Below are positions 16,760-25,664 of a stretch of DNA of 32,392 bases, piece by piece. The position numbers and the translations under genes were made by a program. Position 1 is the stretch's first letter, and the number at the start of each line of letters is the position of its first letter. Source of the stretch: Marine Group II euryarchaeote MED-G34 (lineage in GTDB: Archaea; Thermoplasmatota; Poseidoniia; Poseidoniales; Thalassarchaeaceae); contig NTJT01000013.1 of the NCBI GenBank assembly GCA_002457605.1, positions 1 through 32,392 of the forward strand, written 5' to 3'. The notes under the pieces were generated by a model. That model was given only the letters and a program-made list of their open reading frames with translations, was not told the DNA's origin and searched no databases.

Positions 16760-17467
16760 ATGGGTGTCGGTAGGACTGTAGCAGCAATAACCGGAGGATA
16801 TCTGCTGCTGTGCTTCATCGCTCCATTGATGATGCCCGAGGGAACTGTTCCTGAGCTCTCCGGTAGGGCCAACGCCATAGACTACGCTACAGAGAGTAGT
16901 TGGGGGAATCAGGATCACGGTGAAGATTCAGCTCTGGGCCATGACCAGTCGGCGCATGGAGGGACTTTCTCTTGGTCCGAACTTAATCCAGTATGGGCCT
17001 TCGTTTACGGCTTTGCAGACTTGAACTGCCATCAAAAGCATGAGAGATCTTGGGAGATTAACGGTAATCAGATGCCGGTGTGTACGCGGGATGTCGGAAT
17101 ATTCCTCGGCTTGGCTATCGGAGCCGCTCTGTTTGGTTGGCGCGGGCTCAATCGTTGGACCGTTCGAGACAGTTTTCTCTCGGTGTTCCCCGATGACAGA
17201 CTAGAATCAATCTACCTAGATGACCGAAGGATGCTGGCCGTGCTGGCCATAATTGGTATTGGACTTGCTCCGATGGCTGTCGACGGATTCACGCAGATGC
17301 TCACTGGGTATGAGTCCAACAACCCTCTCAGAGTGATAACCGGACTCGCCGCTGGTATAGTTGTAGGATGGTGGGTCTCCGCGGCACTGTGTGCCAGAAC
17401 GAAGTACTTTGATGACGACCCTGCTTCGGTCCTGCTGCCGGCCAATGCAAGGCTGGTAATGAAGTGA
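16760..17467 (+). CDS. DUF2085 family membrane protein
   Basis: The 235-residue protein has one N-terminal helix (about 5-24), a roughly 50-residue polar loop rich in His and Asp, and three further helices. The DUF2085 marks are FADLNCHQKHERSW (C90-H91-Q92), MPVCTRDVGIFLG (C108, R110, D111) and the later APMAVDGFTQ...SNNPLR segment. The paired CHQ and CxRxxG motifs face the membrane surface and could bind a metal, but the family's function is unknown. ATG 16760 puts the first helix at the N-terminus. The frame stays open to TTG 16643, which would add 39 charged residues and intrude on the divergent promoter region. It ends 6 bases before the convergent thymidylate kinase gene. Confidence 0.82.
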   Translation: MGVGRTVAAITGGYLLLCFIAPLMMPEGTVPELSGRANAIDYATESSWGNQDHGEDSALGHDQSAHGGTFSWSELNPVWAFVYGFADLNCHQKHERSWEINGNQMPVCTRDVGIFLGLAIGAALFGWRGLNRWTVRDSFLSVFPDDRLESIYLDDRRMLAVLAIIGIGLAPMAVDGFTQMLTGYESNNPLRVITGLAAGIVVGWWVSAALCARTKYFDDDPASVLLPANARLVMK

Positions 17468-17473
17468 TTATCC

Positions 17474-18814
17474 CTACTTGCCCTGCCACCAAGAAACGAG
17501 GCCACTAGCTCCGACAGGAAGAGGGGATTTTTCCGTTCCCGGCCTCAACAGTGCTATCCTCTCCAATGAATCCCTGACCGCGGAAGGATGCTCTCCCGAT
17601 CTGACAATTTGACCCATCGCGAACCTGAGATGGGTCTCAGGATTATCCGAAATCCATCGGCGAATCGCATCTCTGAGTGGCCAAATGATGAGCATCGTCA
17701 CCCCCAACATACGGTAGCGCTGCTTCAAGTGAGATCTAGGAGCGTCCCTACCTACGAGTGCCTTGTGCTTGTGTACCCAATCGGTTCGCTCGTGGAGGAA
17801 CTTGACAACCCTCTGAGTGTGGCGCTCGGAGACAGCTCTCACCGGTCCAAGTGCTTGGCGCAGTTCGGAGATATCGGCTGAAGGCAACAGGGCGAGTGTG
17901 CCGCATATCGAAGACATGGAATGGGAAAAGATGCTGAGAGGTACATCAACCCTAGATTCTTCGCTTATCGCCTCCAGTACAGCATCGTGCTCCGATTGGG
18001 CGTCCTTGAGAATTCGCCATGGTGTTGAACCGTCGGACCAATTCAAACTCCCACTGGACGGTTTAACTCCGATTCCGGAGAGTGTGGTCTGTCCCTTTGA
18101 GGCTCTCAACAGCTTACGTAGGAAGTTTCTCTCGACAATCTCCATTCCGACATTTAGTGGCTTTGGCCTAGAGTGTACGAACTTCCTTATCCTGCGAGTC
18201 AGTTCGTGTCGGAACTCCCGTTCGGTTCCCTCGTTCAGAATAGGTCCAATCACTGCGCCCATGTCGAACGGCGTTGGCATCTCTATCTCACCGGATAGCA
18301 ACGAAGTGTATCCCTCTCTGATTCTCTGTTGTAGTTCGGAAGTCTCGAAGTACTCTTCCTTCTCAGTCAACGCTCTGAGCGTCCCTCCCTTGATTCTCCT
18401 TAGAGCCACCTCGGGGTCGCAGTCAACCCAGATGCAGAGATCGGGTACCAGTGCTGCCGAGTTCATGTGCGCCACTCTGTCGACACCGAGCCCACCCACA
18501 ATTCCTTGGTATACCAACGAAGAGTGTATGTTTCTCTCGCTGACCACTGCCCTACCCTCTTCCAAACGGGGCAGTATCCAGCCGTGCGAGTGATCAACCC
18601 TATCGGCGGCGAACAGTCCTGCCTCCTGCTCGGGAGTCATCGTCTGTTTGCGAACCGATTCTATAGCTAGACGACCTAGGGGGTGCTCCCTGCGCGGCTC
18701 TCCAGTGACCTCAACAGAAGTGAACGAGAACTCCTTGTCCAGTACTTCCGAAATCACCTTCGTAGCTAGGCCTTTGCCGCTGCCATCGCCTCCTTCGATA
18801 GTAATCAGATACAC
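17474..18814 (-). CDS. tmk: Thymidylate kinase with a long unassigned C-terminal region
   Basis: The first about 200 of 446 residues form a dTMP-kinase domain that would make dTDP from dTMP: P-loop GGDGSGKG (8-15), a dTMP-site VTGEPRREHPLG, FAADRVDH, and the SERNIHSSLVYQ (D/E)R motif. The P-loop ends GKG rather than the usual GKT, as in adenylate kinases. Normal Tmk ends near 210 residues. Here about 240 more follow, mostly helical and basic, with no motif I recognise (for example RYRMLGVTMLIIWPLRDAIRRW). Start GTG 18814 is set by GAGGT 7 bases ahead and by the upstream gene ending 14 bases before. It is third in an operon behind the glutaminyl cyclase gene. The kinase call is good; the tail is unknown. 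Confidence 0.8.
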   Translation of the reverse strand: MYLITIEGGDGSGKGLATKVISEVLDKEFSFTSVEVTGEPRREHPLGRLAIESVRKQTMTPEQEAGLFAADRVDHSHGWILPRLEEGRAVVSERNIHSSLVYQGIVGGLGVDRVAHMNSAALVPDLCIWVDCDPEVALRRIKGGTLRALTEKEEYFETSELQQRIREGYTSLLSGEIEMPTPFDMGAVIGPILNEGTEREFRHELTRRIRKFVHSRPKPLNVGMEIVERNFLRKLLRASKGQTTLSGIGVKPSSGSLNWSDGSTPWRILKDAQSEHDAVLEAISEESRVDVPLSIFSHSMSSICGTLALLPSADISELRQALGPVRAVSERHTQRVVKFLHERTDWVHKHKALVGRDAPRSHLKQRYRMLGVTMLIIWPLRDAIRRWISDNPETHLRFAMGQIVRSGEHPSAVRDSLERIALLRPGTEKSPLPVGASGLVSWWQGK

Positions 18815-18828
18815 TGGCAAACCTCGAG

Positions 18829-19578
18829 TTATTTCCCTGTGTGATCGGTGAACTGATCCCTCGCGAGATGGACCATACCCATCCCCAATAGAATGAACAT
18901 AGGACCTACGAACAGCATGCCCCGACTCCAGAGTCCAACGAACGACAGCCACCAGGTTCGCTGGTAGCGGTCACCCCGGTAAGCCTCGAGGCCCCCTACC
19001 ATGCCAGCCAGCCCGGCCAAAAGGGTGAGGGCTGCTATGGTAGAGCCGATTAGCACCGACTCACTGAGATGACTCTCTCCAGACATATCGTACTCATCGA
19101 CACCGTCGCCACGCATCAGTGAGACGGAGATTTGCGCGTGGTCACCCGGTACGAGGATGATTCTGACGGTTCGATTTCCAGGATGGTCAACTAGTAAAGT
19201 GGATGTTCGTCTGGGCACGTCATCTATTGAAAACCGGCCTCCGGAGTCGGTGAAATCATGACCAATCTCAAGTTCATTGGAATCAAGTATACTTACCCTG
19301 ACTCCCTCTACTGGTTCGCCTCCTGTGGTGCTGTCCTCTAGTGCGGTGCTGACGATTCCGTCAACATCAGCCAACCCGTCCGAACCATCCAACTGTCCTG
19401 CTAGAATCTCACCCACATTCGTCGAGATTAGGGCGATTCCGAGAAGGACTCCGAGAAGGCTCCCGACAAATATCATCAGCGCCCCAGCCACCCTGGTAGC
19501 TGAGTCCACAGAGAGATCGTGCAGCCACAGTTCCATGGCACTGTAATCCTCGAACACGTCGTCGTTCGCCTCGCTCAC
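18829..19578 (-). CDS. Membrane protein with an extracellular carboxypeptidase-regulatory-like beta-sandwich
   Basis: In this 249-residue protein a helix at about 30-52 leads to a beta-rich segment (about 72-160: VDGIVSTAL...GVRVSILDSNELEIGHDFTDSGGRFSIDDVPRR). This fits the CarboxypepD_reg / CNA-B-like fold: a variable residue change such as 'FTDSGGRFSI' is its signature. At least two more helices follow (about 176-197 and 220-242). It starts with GTG 19578, which overlaps the stop of the glutaminyl cyclase gene (GTGA). A GGTGAGAGG lies just ahead, so translation is coupled. A role in anchoring or folding surface proteins is possible but is only a guess from the neighbours. Confidence 0.65.
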   Translation of the reverse strand: MSEANDDVFEDYSAMELWLHDLSVDSATRVAGALMIFVGSLLGVLLGIALISTNVGEILAGQLDGSDGLADVDGIVSTALEDSTTGGEPVEGVRVSILDSNELEIGHDFTDSGGRFSIDDVPRRTSTLLVDHPGNRTVRIILVPGDHAQISVSLMRGDGVDEYDMSGESHLSESVLIGSTIAALTLLAGLAGMVGGLEAYRGDRYQRTWWLSFVGLWSRGMLFVGPMFILLGMGMVHLARDQFTDHTGK

Positions 19579-20591
19579 TGCCTCTCACCCGCCTCTTGCT
19601 CCTTCTCGCTGGGCATCGGCGGCTGTTCAGTCTGCCGCTTAACTAACATCAGTATGATGAAATGCATAATCACGCTCAGGAGGCGCATCGAACTCAGGAA
19701 GATTACTAGAGCGGTAATCAGCAGAACCGGCCAAATCGACTTCAGAATGGATATGACTGGAGATTCCAAGGATTCTTCATCCTGAGTATCCTGAGTATCT
19801 CCGAACGACACTAGATGCATGGATGTCCAGTTCTTGCCCGTGATGAGGAATGCATCCTGCTCTGGGACATAGGCAATTCCGTTCAGAACGTTATTGTAGT
19901 CATCTGACTCGTTCTCGGCGAGCATCGAGACGTCGATGATCAGCCCGACCTCGCCGTTGCTCTTGTCAATGGCGATGATGGAATCGCTGCCCCAAATATT
20001 GGCGTATACTGTCTGGCCGACGCACTCAAGCTCGTTTAGTTGGCTCACCTCGTTGCCTTGGTCTGTCACTCTCAGGGTCGAATTCAATGTGAAGTCTTCC
20101 GGGTTCCTGAAGGCCAGTTCGGAAGTCCCGTTAGACATCACTAGATGAGTTCCATCGTAGCACAGTCCCCAGCCCTCTCCCGAGTAGGTATGATTTGCGA
20201 CCACAGTCATCGATTCGATATCGAATACCAGTGCTACACCCTCCTTCCAAGTCAGCATCACGATATTGTCGCCGACGATAGTGATACCTTCTGCGAACAG
20301 CGACTCGTCGAGCTCAGTCTGACGGATTACTTGGCCACTCAAAGGATCGATCTCCCTGAGACTGGAGTGTCCGTACAGTCCAGTGCTCTCGTAGAGTAAT
20401 CCATTATGCATCTCGAGCCCCTGTGTGAAAGCTTCCGAATCGTGCTGGTGCGAGGAAATCAGAGTTAATTCGACTGTTTCCGACTGCGCTTGTGCGGACG
20501 CTGGCATACTGCATATGAGGATGGTTAGTAGCATCGCGACAGCCAGCGCTGACGTTGTGACGTGCTGTTTCACGTACGAACGATGCTCCAT
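19575..20591 (-). CDS. Membrane-anchored glutaminyl-peptide cyclotransferase
   Basis: This 338-residue protein matches the plant/bacterial-type glutaminyl cyclase, a five-bladed beta-propeller that turns N-terminal Gln into pyroglutamate. The marks are FTQGLEMHNGLLYESTGLYG (55-74, with the conserved Glu of ESTG), SLREIDPLSG, EGITIVGDNIVMLTWKEG, GEGWGLCYDG, NELECVGQTVYANIWGSD and VLNGIAYVPEQDAFLITGKNW. A signal peptide (1-34) puts the propeller outside the cell. A C-terminal hydrophobic region (about 275-315) anchors it, an addition to the usual soluble enzyme. ATG 20591 gives a normal signal peptide; the frame extends further upstream without support. Cyclised N-termini protect secreted proteins from aminopeptidases, which fits the divergent peptidase gene. 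Confidence 0.9.
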   Translation of the reverse strand: MEHRSYVKQHVTTSALAVAMLLTILICSMPASAQAQSETVELTLISSHQHDSEAFTQGLEMHNGLLYESTGLYGHSSLREIDPLSGQVIRQTELDESLFAEGITIVGDNIVMLTWKEGVALVFDIESMTVVANHTYSGEGWGLCYDGTHLVMSNGTSELAFRNPEDFTLNSTLRVTDQGNEVSQLNELECVGQTVYANIWGSDSIIAIDKSNGEVGLIIDVSMLAENESDDYNNVLNGIAYVPEQDAFLITGKNWTSMHLVSFGDTQDTQDEESLESPVISILKSIWPVLLITALVIFLSSMRLLSVIMHFIILMLVKRQTEQPPMPSEKEQEAGERQ

Positions 20592-20649
20592 CGATGTTAA
20601 AATAGGTCTTTGAGCAGATTGCGTCTGAAAACAACACGGAGTGTTGAAC

Positions 20650-23600
20650 ATGCCCCCCCACAATGCAGCAGCGTCCCGCAGAGCATCTGTCATGCTAGTT
20701 CTGACGATGCTGTTCGCCAGTCTTTCTCCTTTGACTCTCGCAGAGCCGCAATCCACTGAATCGGTAACAGAGGTCATGTCAGGTGGCCTCTCGGAGTTCG
20801 ACCCCTCTATTGAGGGCAAGCGGTACCTGTTCACAGATGAGGCTGAACCTGTAGTCTCGGCTACCGGCCACCTGAAAATCGAATGGAGGGAAGCGGGTTA
20901 TCCAGGATTGGTCCTACCATTCTCTCCGGGATACCTAAACTCGAAATCCACGATACGTGCTTGTGAGAATGCATGGAGTCAGGGCGACACTGGTAACGTC
21001 TCCACAGCCAGCGGTAGCGTCTCTGTCACAGTGCAGAAGATATCTGCCAATTCTGCTATTCTGGTTGAGAACGGTCAGATTATCTCATCTACTACGCTCA
21101 ATGATATTGCCTCGACATGGGAATCGACGATTTACCCCACGGTCACGACCTATTTCGGCAGTCCGCCCGATGTCGACAACAACTGCCAAATCGAGATTGT
21201 ACTGATTGCCATTGACGGAGCAGGCGGGACCGGTGGATACTTCTCACCTGGCATCTCATCAGTTAGGGAGTCAGTGTTCGTCGACGTCGATGACATGAGT
21301 TGGAGGAACACCATCCTTGCTCATGAGTTTGAGCATCTGCTGCATAACTCGAGAGACCCTTACGAGTATCTGTGGATCGACGAGGGAGCAGCGGACATGG
21401 CAGCGTACCTAGCCTTCGGAGTCACCAGCACGCTGACAGGACACGCCAATGAATGGTCGCAGGACAGTAGCCTCAGCGTGCGGTGGTGGAATGGCAGGAT
21501 AGCTGACTACGGTGCCGGATTCATGTTCCTGATGTACCTAGCGGATAAGCTCGGTGGCGGTGCCGCAATCCAGAGGCTGGTCGCCGATACGGCTACCGGA
21601 GGAGCGGGTATCGAGAATCTAGCTCAAAATCCAGAGACAGGTGCGACCTACATCGGGACGACGATGAGTGAGATCTTTGCTAACTTCAGTGCTGCAGTGG
21701 CCCTCGACAGCGCCCAAGGGGCCTTCGGATTCACCAACCTCGATCTCACCTCGGGATGCATTGCCGCCTACATCTGCAAGGCCCAGATGAGTGGATACAA
21801 CGACCAGTGGGTCAACGATTGGAACAGCTCCAGTCAGAACATAGAGGGTTGGGGCATGAGAGCATACAAGTTCGCCCAAGGTTCCGGCGCCCCCCTCAAT
21901 ATGATGGTGCAACCAACTCAGTTCGGCTTCGAAGGTGCCATAATGGCTCGCGATGCGGTTACTGGAACTTGGTCGATGAGTAGCCTGCGGATAGACTCCG
22001 GAACAGGGGCTGGAACAGGGTTGGTGCACGGTTTCGGAAACACCACTGACGAGGTCTGGCTGCTCACATGGTACGAATCCATGGTCACCGACTGCGACTA
22101 CAACTACGTGTCCTGCGGCATCACTACTGGATCGTATCCAACGGCCTCGCTCACAGTACATGCTGGTCTGATTACCGACCCTGCGGAAGTATCGATAGAC
22201 ACGATTGACTCCTTCGACAGGGACGAAGATGGCTTGGACGACAGCGTTCGCATCGATCTCGAGGTAGAGTCCAATGCATTCTTCGAAATTCTTGAAGTGA
22301 CCGTCGAAGCCTATGTCAACAACAGTGTTTCTGACTCAGTGGTCTTCGACATCACCGCCGGCAACAGTGTTCCATCTCCGAGGAGTGTCTGGTTTACCCC
22401 TCCTTCATCAGGGGACTGGACCTACGGAATCCGAATCCGCGACGTTACAGGAGAGATTGTGGACCAAGCGTTCTCATTGCCCATGACTCTGGCTAACATG
22501 GATCCTATCGCATCCGGTTCGATGTCCACGCCAGTCACTCAGACGTGGCTGCCTGTGATTATGTTCGGTTCGGGGTACGACTCTTGGGGCTTCAGTCAGT
22601 TGAATGGCACATTCAGTCACAATGATACTCCTGTAGCTTATATTTGGGATCTCGGAGACAACAACTCATCCGGGTTGAAGAATCCGACCCACTCATACCT
22701 CAATGCTGGAGAATATCAGATTGTTCTGGTGGTGCAAGATCAGGGAGGGCACTACTCAGATCCTCAATCATGGAACATCTCGGTGAGCGATATCTCCGAC
22801 CCAATCCCCGAGATCTCCGTGGATGGAGTCATCATCACTGACGAACTGATGCTCCTCACTGATCAAAGAGTACAATTCTCAGCCAGAGGAACCTCGGACA
22901 ACGTTCCCCTCAATGAGTTGGTATTCACCTGGGATTGGGGTGACGGGCAGAGCGAGGGAGGACGAGGGGCGGCTGAGGCCGGGCATTCATGGGTGGATGG
23001 CAGCGCTGATGGAATCATCTACACCCTAATTTTGACAGTCGACGATGGGATTCATATCGTCGAGCACTCGATTTACATCAAGGTCCTGAATCGTTTACCA
23101 AAACAGATCTTTGACGAACCACTGCAGACATACACACTGACACCACTGACCATGCCGACAGTCTTTGAAGACTCAGACGGGATGATTGTCGAGTATAGTT
23201 GGTTCTTTGAAGATGGGGTCAATCTGGACGGTTCTGGGATGACGCTGACTTCCGACTTTTCCTCGACCGATTCCATCCTACAGAACCCCAGCGTCGGATG
23301 GCTTGAGCCGGGGATGAAGAACGTCACTCTCGAAGTCACTGATGATGATGGCAACACATCCATGACTCTGCTTCAGGTGCAAGTGCTTAACCAGAGACCA
23401 GTCGCAGTTTTCGCAAGACCGCAGGATGGAGATGTGGATACGGCATACACATTCGTTAGCGAGTCATTCGATCCAGATGGTGACACGTCACTGCTGCAGA
23501 CTATGTGGGAAATCTCGGACTTCGATGACGCTGTGTACAACGTCTCTTCAGTTAGCCATACCTTCCTTGAGCCCGGACTGTACACCATCAGTCTCACTGT

Positions 23601-24756
23601 AATCGACGACAGGGGACTCTCCTCGGCCACCAAGTCATACTCGATTAGGATAGCCAATCCACTCCCTGTCCCAGAGCTTGAATTCAGTTGCCCGAGCATC
23701 AACGGGTCTGTGATGAGTGAAATCCCTCAGACTGAGGAAGGTGTAATCTGGCAAGTCCCTCATACTGCTGGAGGTGGCGCATTCGTGGCGCCCGGCGACC
23801 CAATCAGGTTCGATGGTTCTGACAGTTACGATGCCGACCCACTGTTTGTAGGCCGGACATCAACGGATTCCGATTCATCGGAGTGGAACGGCATAGTCTC
23901 GTGGATATGGGACTTCGGCGACGCCAGTTCACCAGTCAGCGGACCGGTAGTGTGGCACGCCTACGAGATTCCTGGCACCTATGTCGTGACTCTAACTGTG
24001 GTTGACGGTTTTGAGGGCGGTGAGACAAACACGACCACTCTGACCGTTCACGTCTCTAGGGCTCCCGTGATTATCACCAATGATCCAATCTCTGCCGATT
24101 ACGTCGCGATGGGTGATATCGTGCTGCTGAACTCTAGCGCCGAAGATGCGGATTTAGTCGACGGTATAGAGGCGTGGATGGATCTAGACCAGTCTGACGA
24201 CAGTGATGGGGACGGCAATCCAGCCAATGACCGTGACCGGCCCCTAACAGGTCCATTGACAGTGAGATGGGATCTCAACGCGCTGCAAGACACCAATCTC
24301 GACGGCGATACGCGAAACGACTGGTTGTGGGGGAACCAGACTTGGAATCAACCCGGTGAAATCAGAATCCTGATGCAGGTGTGCGACGGAGTGGACGTCT
24401 GCTCCTCTGAGGAGTACGTAATCACTGTCCTCTCAATACAAGAAGATGACAAACCAAAGTCGCTGGCTGACCTGACGTGGAGTGACCTAGTTCCTAACAA
24501 GGAGAGCGCGGGGCTGCTAGCGTTGGTTGCGGCCGTCCTCCTACTAGGATGGTTGATTATGCGAGAGAAAGACGAGGATGAGTTGGATGCCGATGAAATG
24601 CTTGAGACATACGACGTTACTGAAGTCGAAGTCGAAGGAGGCCTGCCTGGCATGGACCAACACAAGCCACCTCCACAGCCGAAGTACCTGACCGTGCAAG
24701 AGCGAAGAAACAAGGAGTCTGGATACATCCGACCTATCCGGACGAGGAGGCGCTGA
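20650..24756 (+). CDS. Large secreted PKD-repeat metallopeptidase (gluzincin, hyicolysin-like), membrane-anchored
   Basis: The 1368-residue protein has a signal peptide (about 1-32). Its metallopeptidase domain has LAHEFEHLLH (HExxH at 225-229) and a third ligand E245 in WIDEGAADMAAY, which looks like the M30/hyicolysin or M6-like type of zinc peptidase. About five PKD-like beta-sandwiches follow, recognisable by repeated WDxGD / YTVxLTVxDDxG patterns (for example WDLGDN, WDWGDG, WDFGDA). A single helix near the end (about 1290-1310, LLALVAAVLLLGWLIM) and a charged cytoplasmic tail complete it. It should digest proteins at the cell surface. GGAG 8 bases ahead of ATG 20650 sets the start. The same stretch is also a small inverted repeat, CAACAC GGA GTGTTG (20632-20646), that could hide the ribosome binding site. 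The exact peptidase family is uncertain. Confidence 0.85.
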   Translation: MPPHNAAASRRASVMLVLTMLFASLSPLTLAEPQSTESVTEVMSGGLSEFDPSIEGKRYLFTDEAEPVVSATGHLKIEWREAGYPGLVLPFSPGYLNSKSTIRACENAWSQGDTGNVSTASGSVSVTVQKISANSAILVENGQIISSTTLNDIASTWESTIYPTVTTYFGSPPDVDNNCQIEIVLIAIDGAGGTGGYFSPGISSVRESVFVDVDDMSWRNTILAHEFEHLLHNSRDPYEYLWIDEGAADMAAYLAFGVTSTLTGHANEWSQDSSLSVRWWNGRIADYGAGFMFLMYLADKLGGGAAIQRLVADTATGGAGIENLAQNPETGATYIGTTMSEIFANFSAAVALDSAQGAFGFTNLDLTSGCIAAYICKAQMSGYNDQWVNDWNSSSQNIEGWGMRAYKFAQGSGAPLNMMVQPTQFGFEGAIMARDAVTGTWSMSSLRIDSGTGAGTGLVHGFGNTTDEVWLLTWYESMVTDCDYNYVSCGITTGSYPTASLTVHAGLITDPAEVSIDTIDSFDRDEDGLDDSVRIDLEVESNAFFEILEVTVEAYVNNSVSDSVVFDITAGNSVPSPRSVWFTPPSSGDWTYGIRIRDVTGEIVDQAFSLPMTLANMDPIASGSMSTPVTQTWLPVIMFGSGYDSWGFSQLNGTFSHNDTPVAYIWDLGDNNSSGLKNPTHSYLNAGEYQIVLVVQDQGGHYSDPQSWNISVSDISDPIPEISVDGVIITDELMLLTDQRVQFSARGTSDNVPLNELVFTWDWGDGQSEGGRGAAEAGHSWVDGSADGIIYTLILTVDDGIHIVEHSIYIKVLNRLPKQIFDEPLQTYTLTPLTMPTVFEDSDGMIVEYSWFFEDGVNLDGSGMTLTSDFSSTDSILQNPSVGWLEPGMKNVTLEVTDDDGNTSMTLLQVQVLNQRPVAVFARPQDGDVDTAYTFVSESFDPDGDTSLLQTMWEISDFDDAVYNVSSVSHTFLEPGLYTISLTVIDDRGLSSATKSYSIRIANPLPVPELEFSCPSINGSVMSEIPQTEEGVIWQVPHTAGGGAFVAPGDPIRFDGSDSYDADPLFVGRTSTDSDSSEWNGIVSWIWDFGDASSPVSGPVVWHAYEIPGTYVVTLTVVDGFEGGETNTTTLTVHVSRAPVIITNDPISADYVAMGDIVLLNSSAEDADLVDGIEAWMDLDQSDDSDGDGNPANDRDRPLTGPLTVRWDLNALQDTNLDGDTRNDWLWGNQTWNQPGEIRILMQVCDGVDVCSSEEYVITVLSIQEDDKPKSLADLTWSDLVPNKESAGLLALVAAVLLLGWLIMREKDEDELDADEMLETYDVTEVEVEGGLPGMDQHKPPPQPKYLTVQERRNKESGYIRPIRTRRR

Positions 24757-24758
24757 GC

Positions 24759-25664
24759 GTGGAGGACAGTCCTAGGAAACTCACTGCGGTCGCAATCAAT
24801 CTATGTCTGCTCCTGCCCGTGGTCGTTGTGTTCGCTACAGCAATCGCGGCTCCGATTGCATCTGCAGAGGCCACCTGTGACGTTCCGGCCGGAAACCCTC
24901 CAGAGATAGCCCAGTACTTCGAAGAGTACTCAGTCGAAGATAGCGGATTTGGAATCTTTGAAGGTTGGAATGATCAGTCGGCGCTGAAGTCCCTGGATCG
25001 TGACTTCAGCACCGATATGACAGTTTACAACGATAGTGCGAATGCGATTAAAATGGAACTGGTGCCTGGCTACCAGTATACCTTCTGCCTCTATTTGAGT
25101 TCTGATTCACAGTCAGTGCCGACCATGGGGGCGATTGGCGATGTATACCTACTGAATGAAGTCAACTGGGATCGTTACGCATCAAGTTACGACTTTAGGG
25201 AGGAGGAGAATTTGGAGGAAATTACCGAGGGATTACCAGTGGAATGGAGGGACCTAGCCATGTGGCTGCCTTTCAGGGATGTCCACGCATACGAGAGTGT
25301 CTCAAGTCAAGTGTTCTCGGTGGCAATGGACTCCGTAGGATCGGCGTGGTCCTCTGTAGGATTTTTCGAATCAGTAGATCCTCATTACTACCTCGTCGTG
25401 GACGGTTGGGACAACGGAAGGAGTTCCGATAGAAATGCCGCCGGAGGCAGTATGAATGTCGAGATATTAGTTGATGTTGAAGAGAGGACAACGCTACCCA
25501 ATTTCATCGCGTACATCCTGATAGCAGCGCTACCGGTAGCTTGCATTGTCGTCCCTCTTATCATCCACAGCAGATACATGTCGACCGGTCTTGGTGACGA
25601 AGAAGATTTGCGCCAGGTCCCTTACCTCGAAAGTGAGAGTGATGGACGTGGCCAAGACGGTTAG
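24759..25664 (+). CDS. Anchored extracellular protein of unknown function
   Basis: The 301-residue protein has a signal peptide (about 1-36, ending near ASAEA), an extracellular region of about 210 residues with only two Cys after cleavage, and a C-terminal helix (about 248-270). A short charged tail follows. The middle part has beta-type segments (YQYTFCLYLSSDSQS, HYYLVVDGWDN) but matches no family I recognise. The start is GTG 24759, two bases after the stop of the PKD metallopeptidase gene, with GAGGAGG about 9 bases ahead, so the two are cotranscribed. It may be an accessory to that peptidase. The stop overlaps convergent aroD in TTAG. Confidence 0.7.
   Translation: MEDSPRKLTAVAINLCLLLPVVVVFATAIAAPIASAEATCDVPAGNPPEIAQYFEEYSVEDSGFGIFEGWNDQSALKSLDRDFSTDMTVYNDSANAIKMELVPGYQYTFCLYLSSDSQSVPTMGAIGDVYLLNEVNWDRYASSYDFREEENLEEITEGLPVEWRDLAMWLPFRDVHAYESVSSQVFSVAMDSVGSAWSSVGFFESVDPHYYLVVDGWDNGRSSDRNAAGGSMNVEILVDVEERTTLPNFIAYILIAALPVACIVVPLIIHSRYMSTGLGDEEDLRQVPYLESESDGRGQDG

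Noticed and set aside
18770-18800. Apparent loss of the P-loop Thr in thymidylate kinase as a sign of inactivity
   Set aside because: GKG is the normal P-loop ending in adenylate kinases, so the substitution alone does not imply a dead enzyme.
22004-22024. Short GGAACAGG-type repetition in the metallopeptidase gene
   Set aside because: It encodes Gly/Thr-rich loop residues within an otherwise normal coding region; too short to be a meaningful repeat.
21619-22161. 180-residue minus-strand frame inside the PKD metallopeptidase gene
   Set aside because: It lies wholly opposite a gene with clear domains, shows no motif or ribosome binding site, and is explained by codon bias of the real strand.
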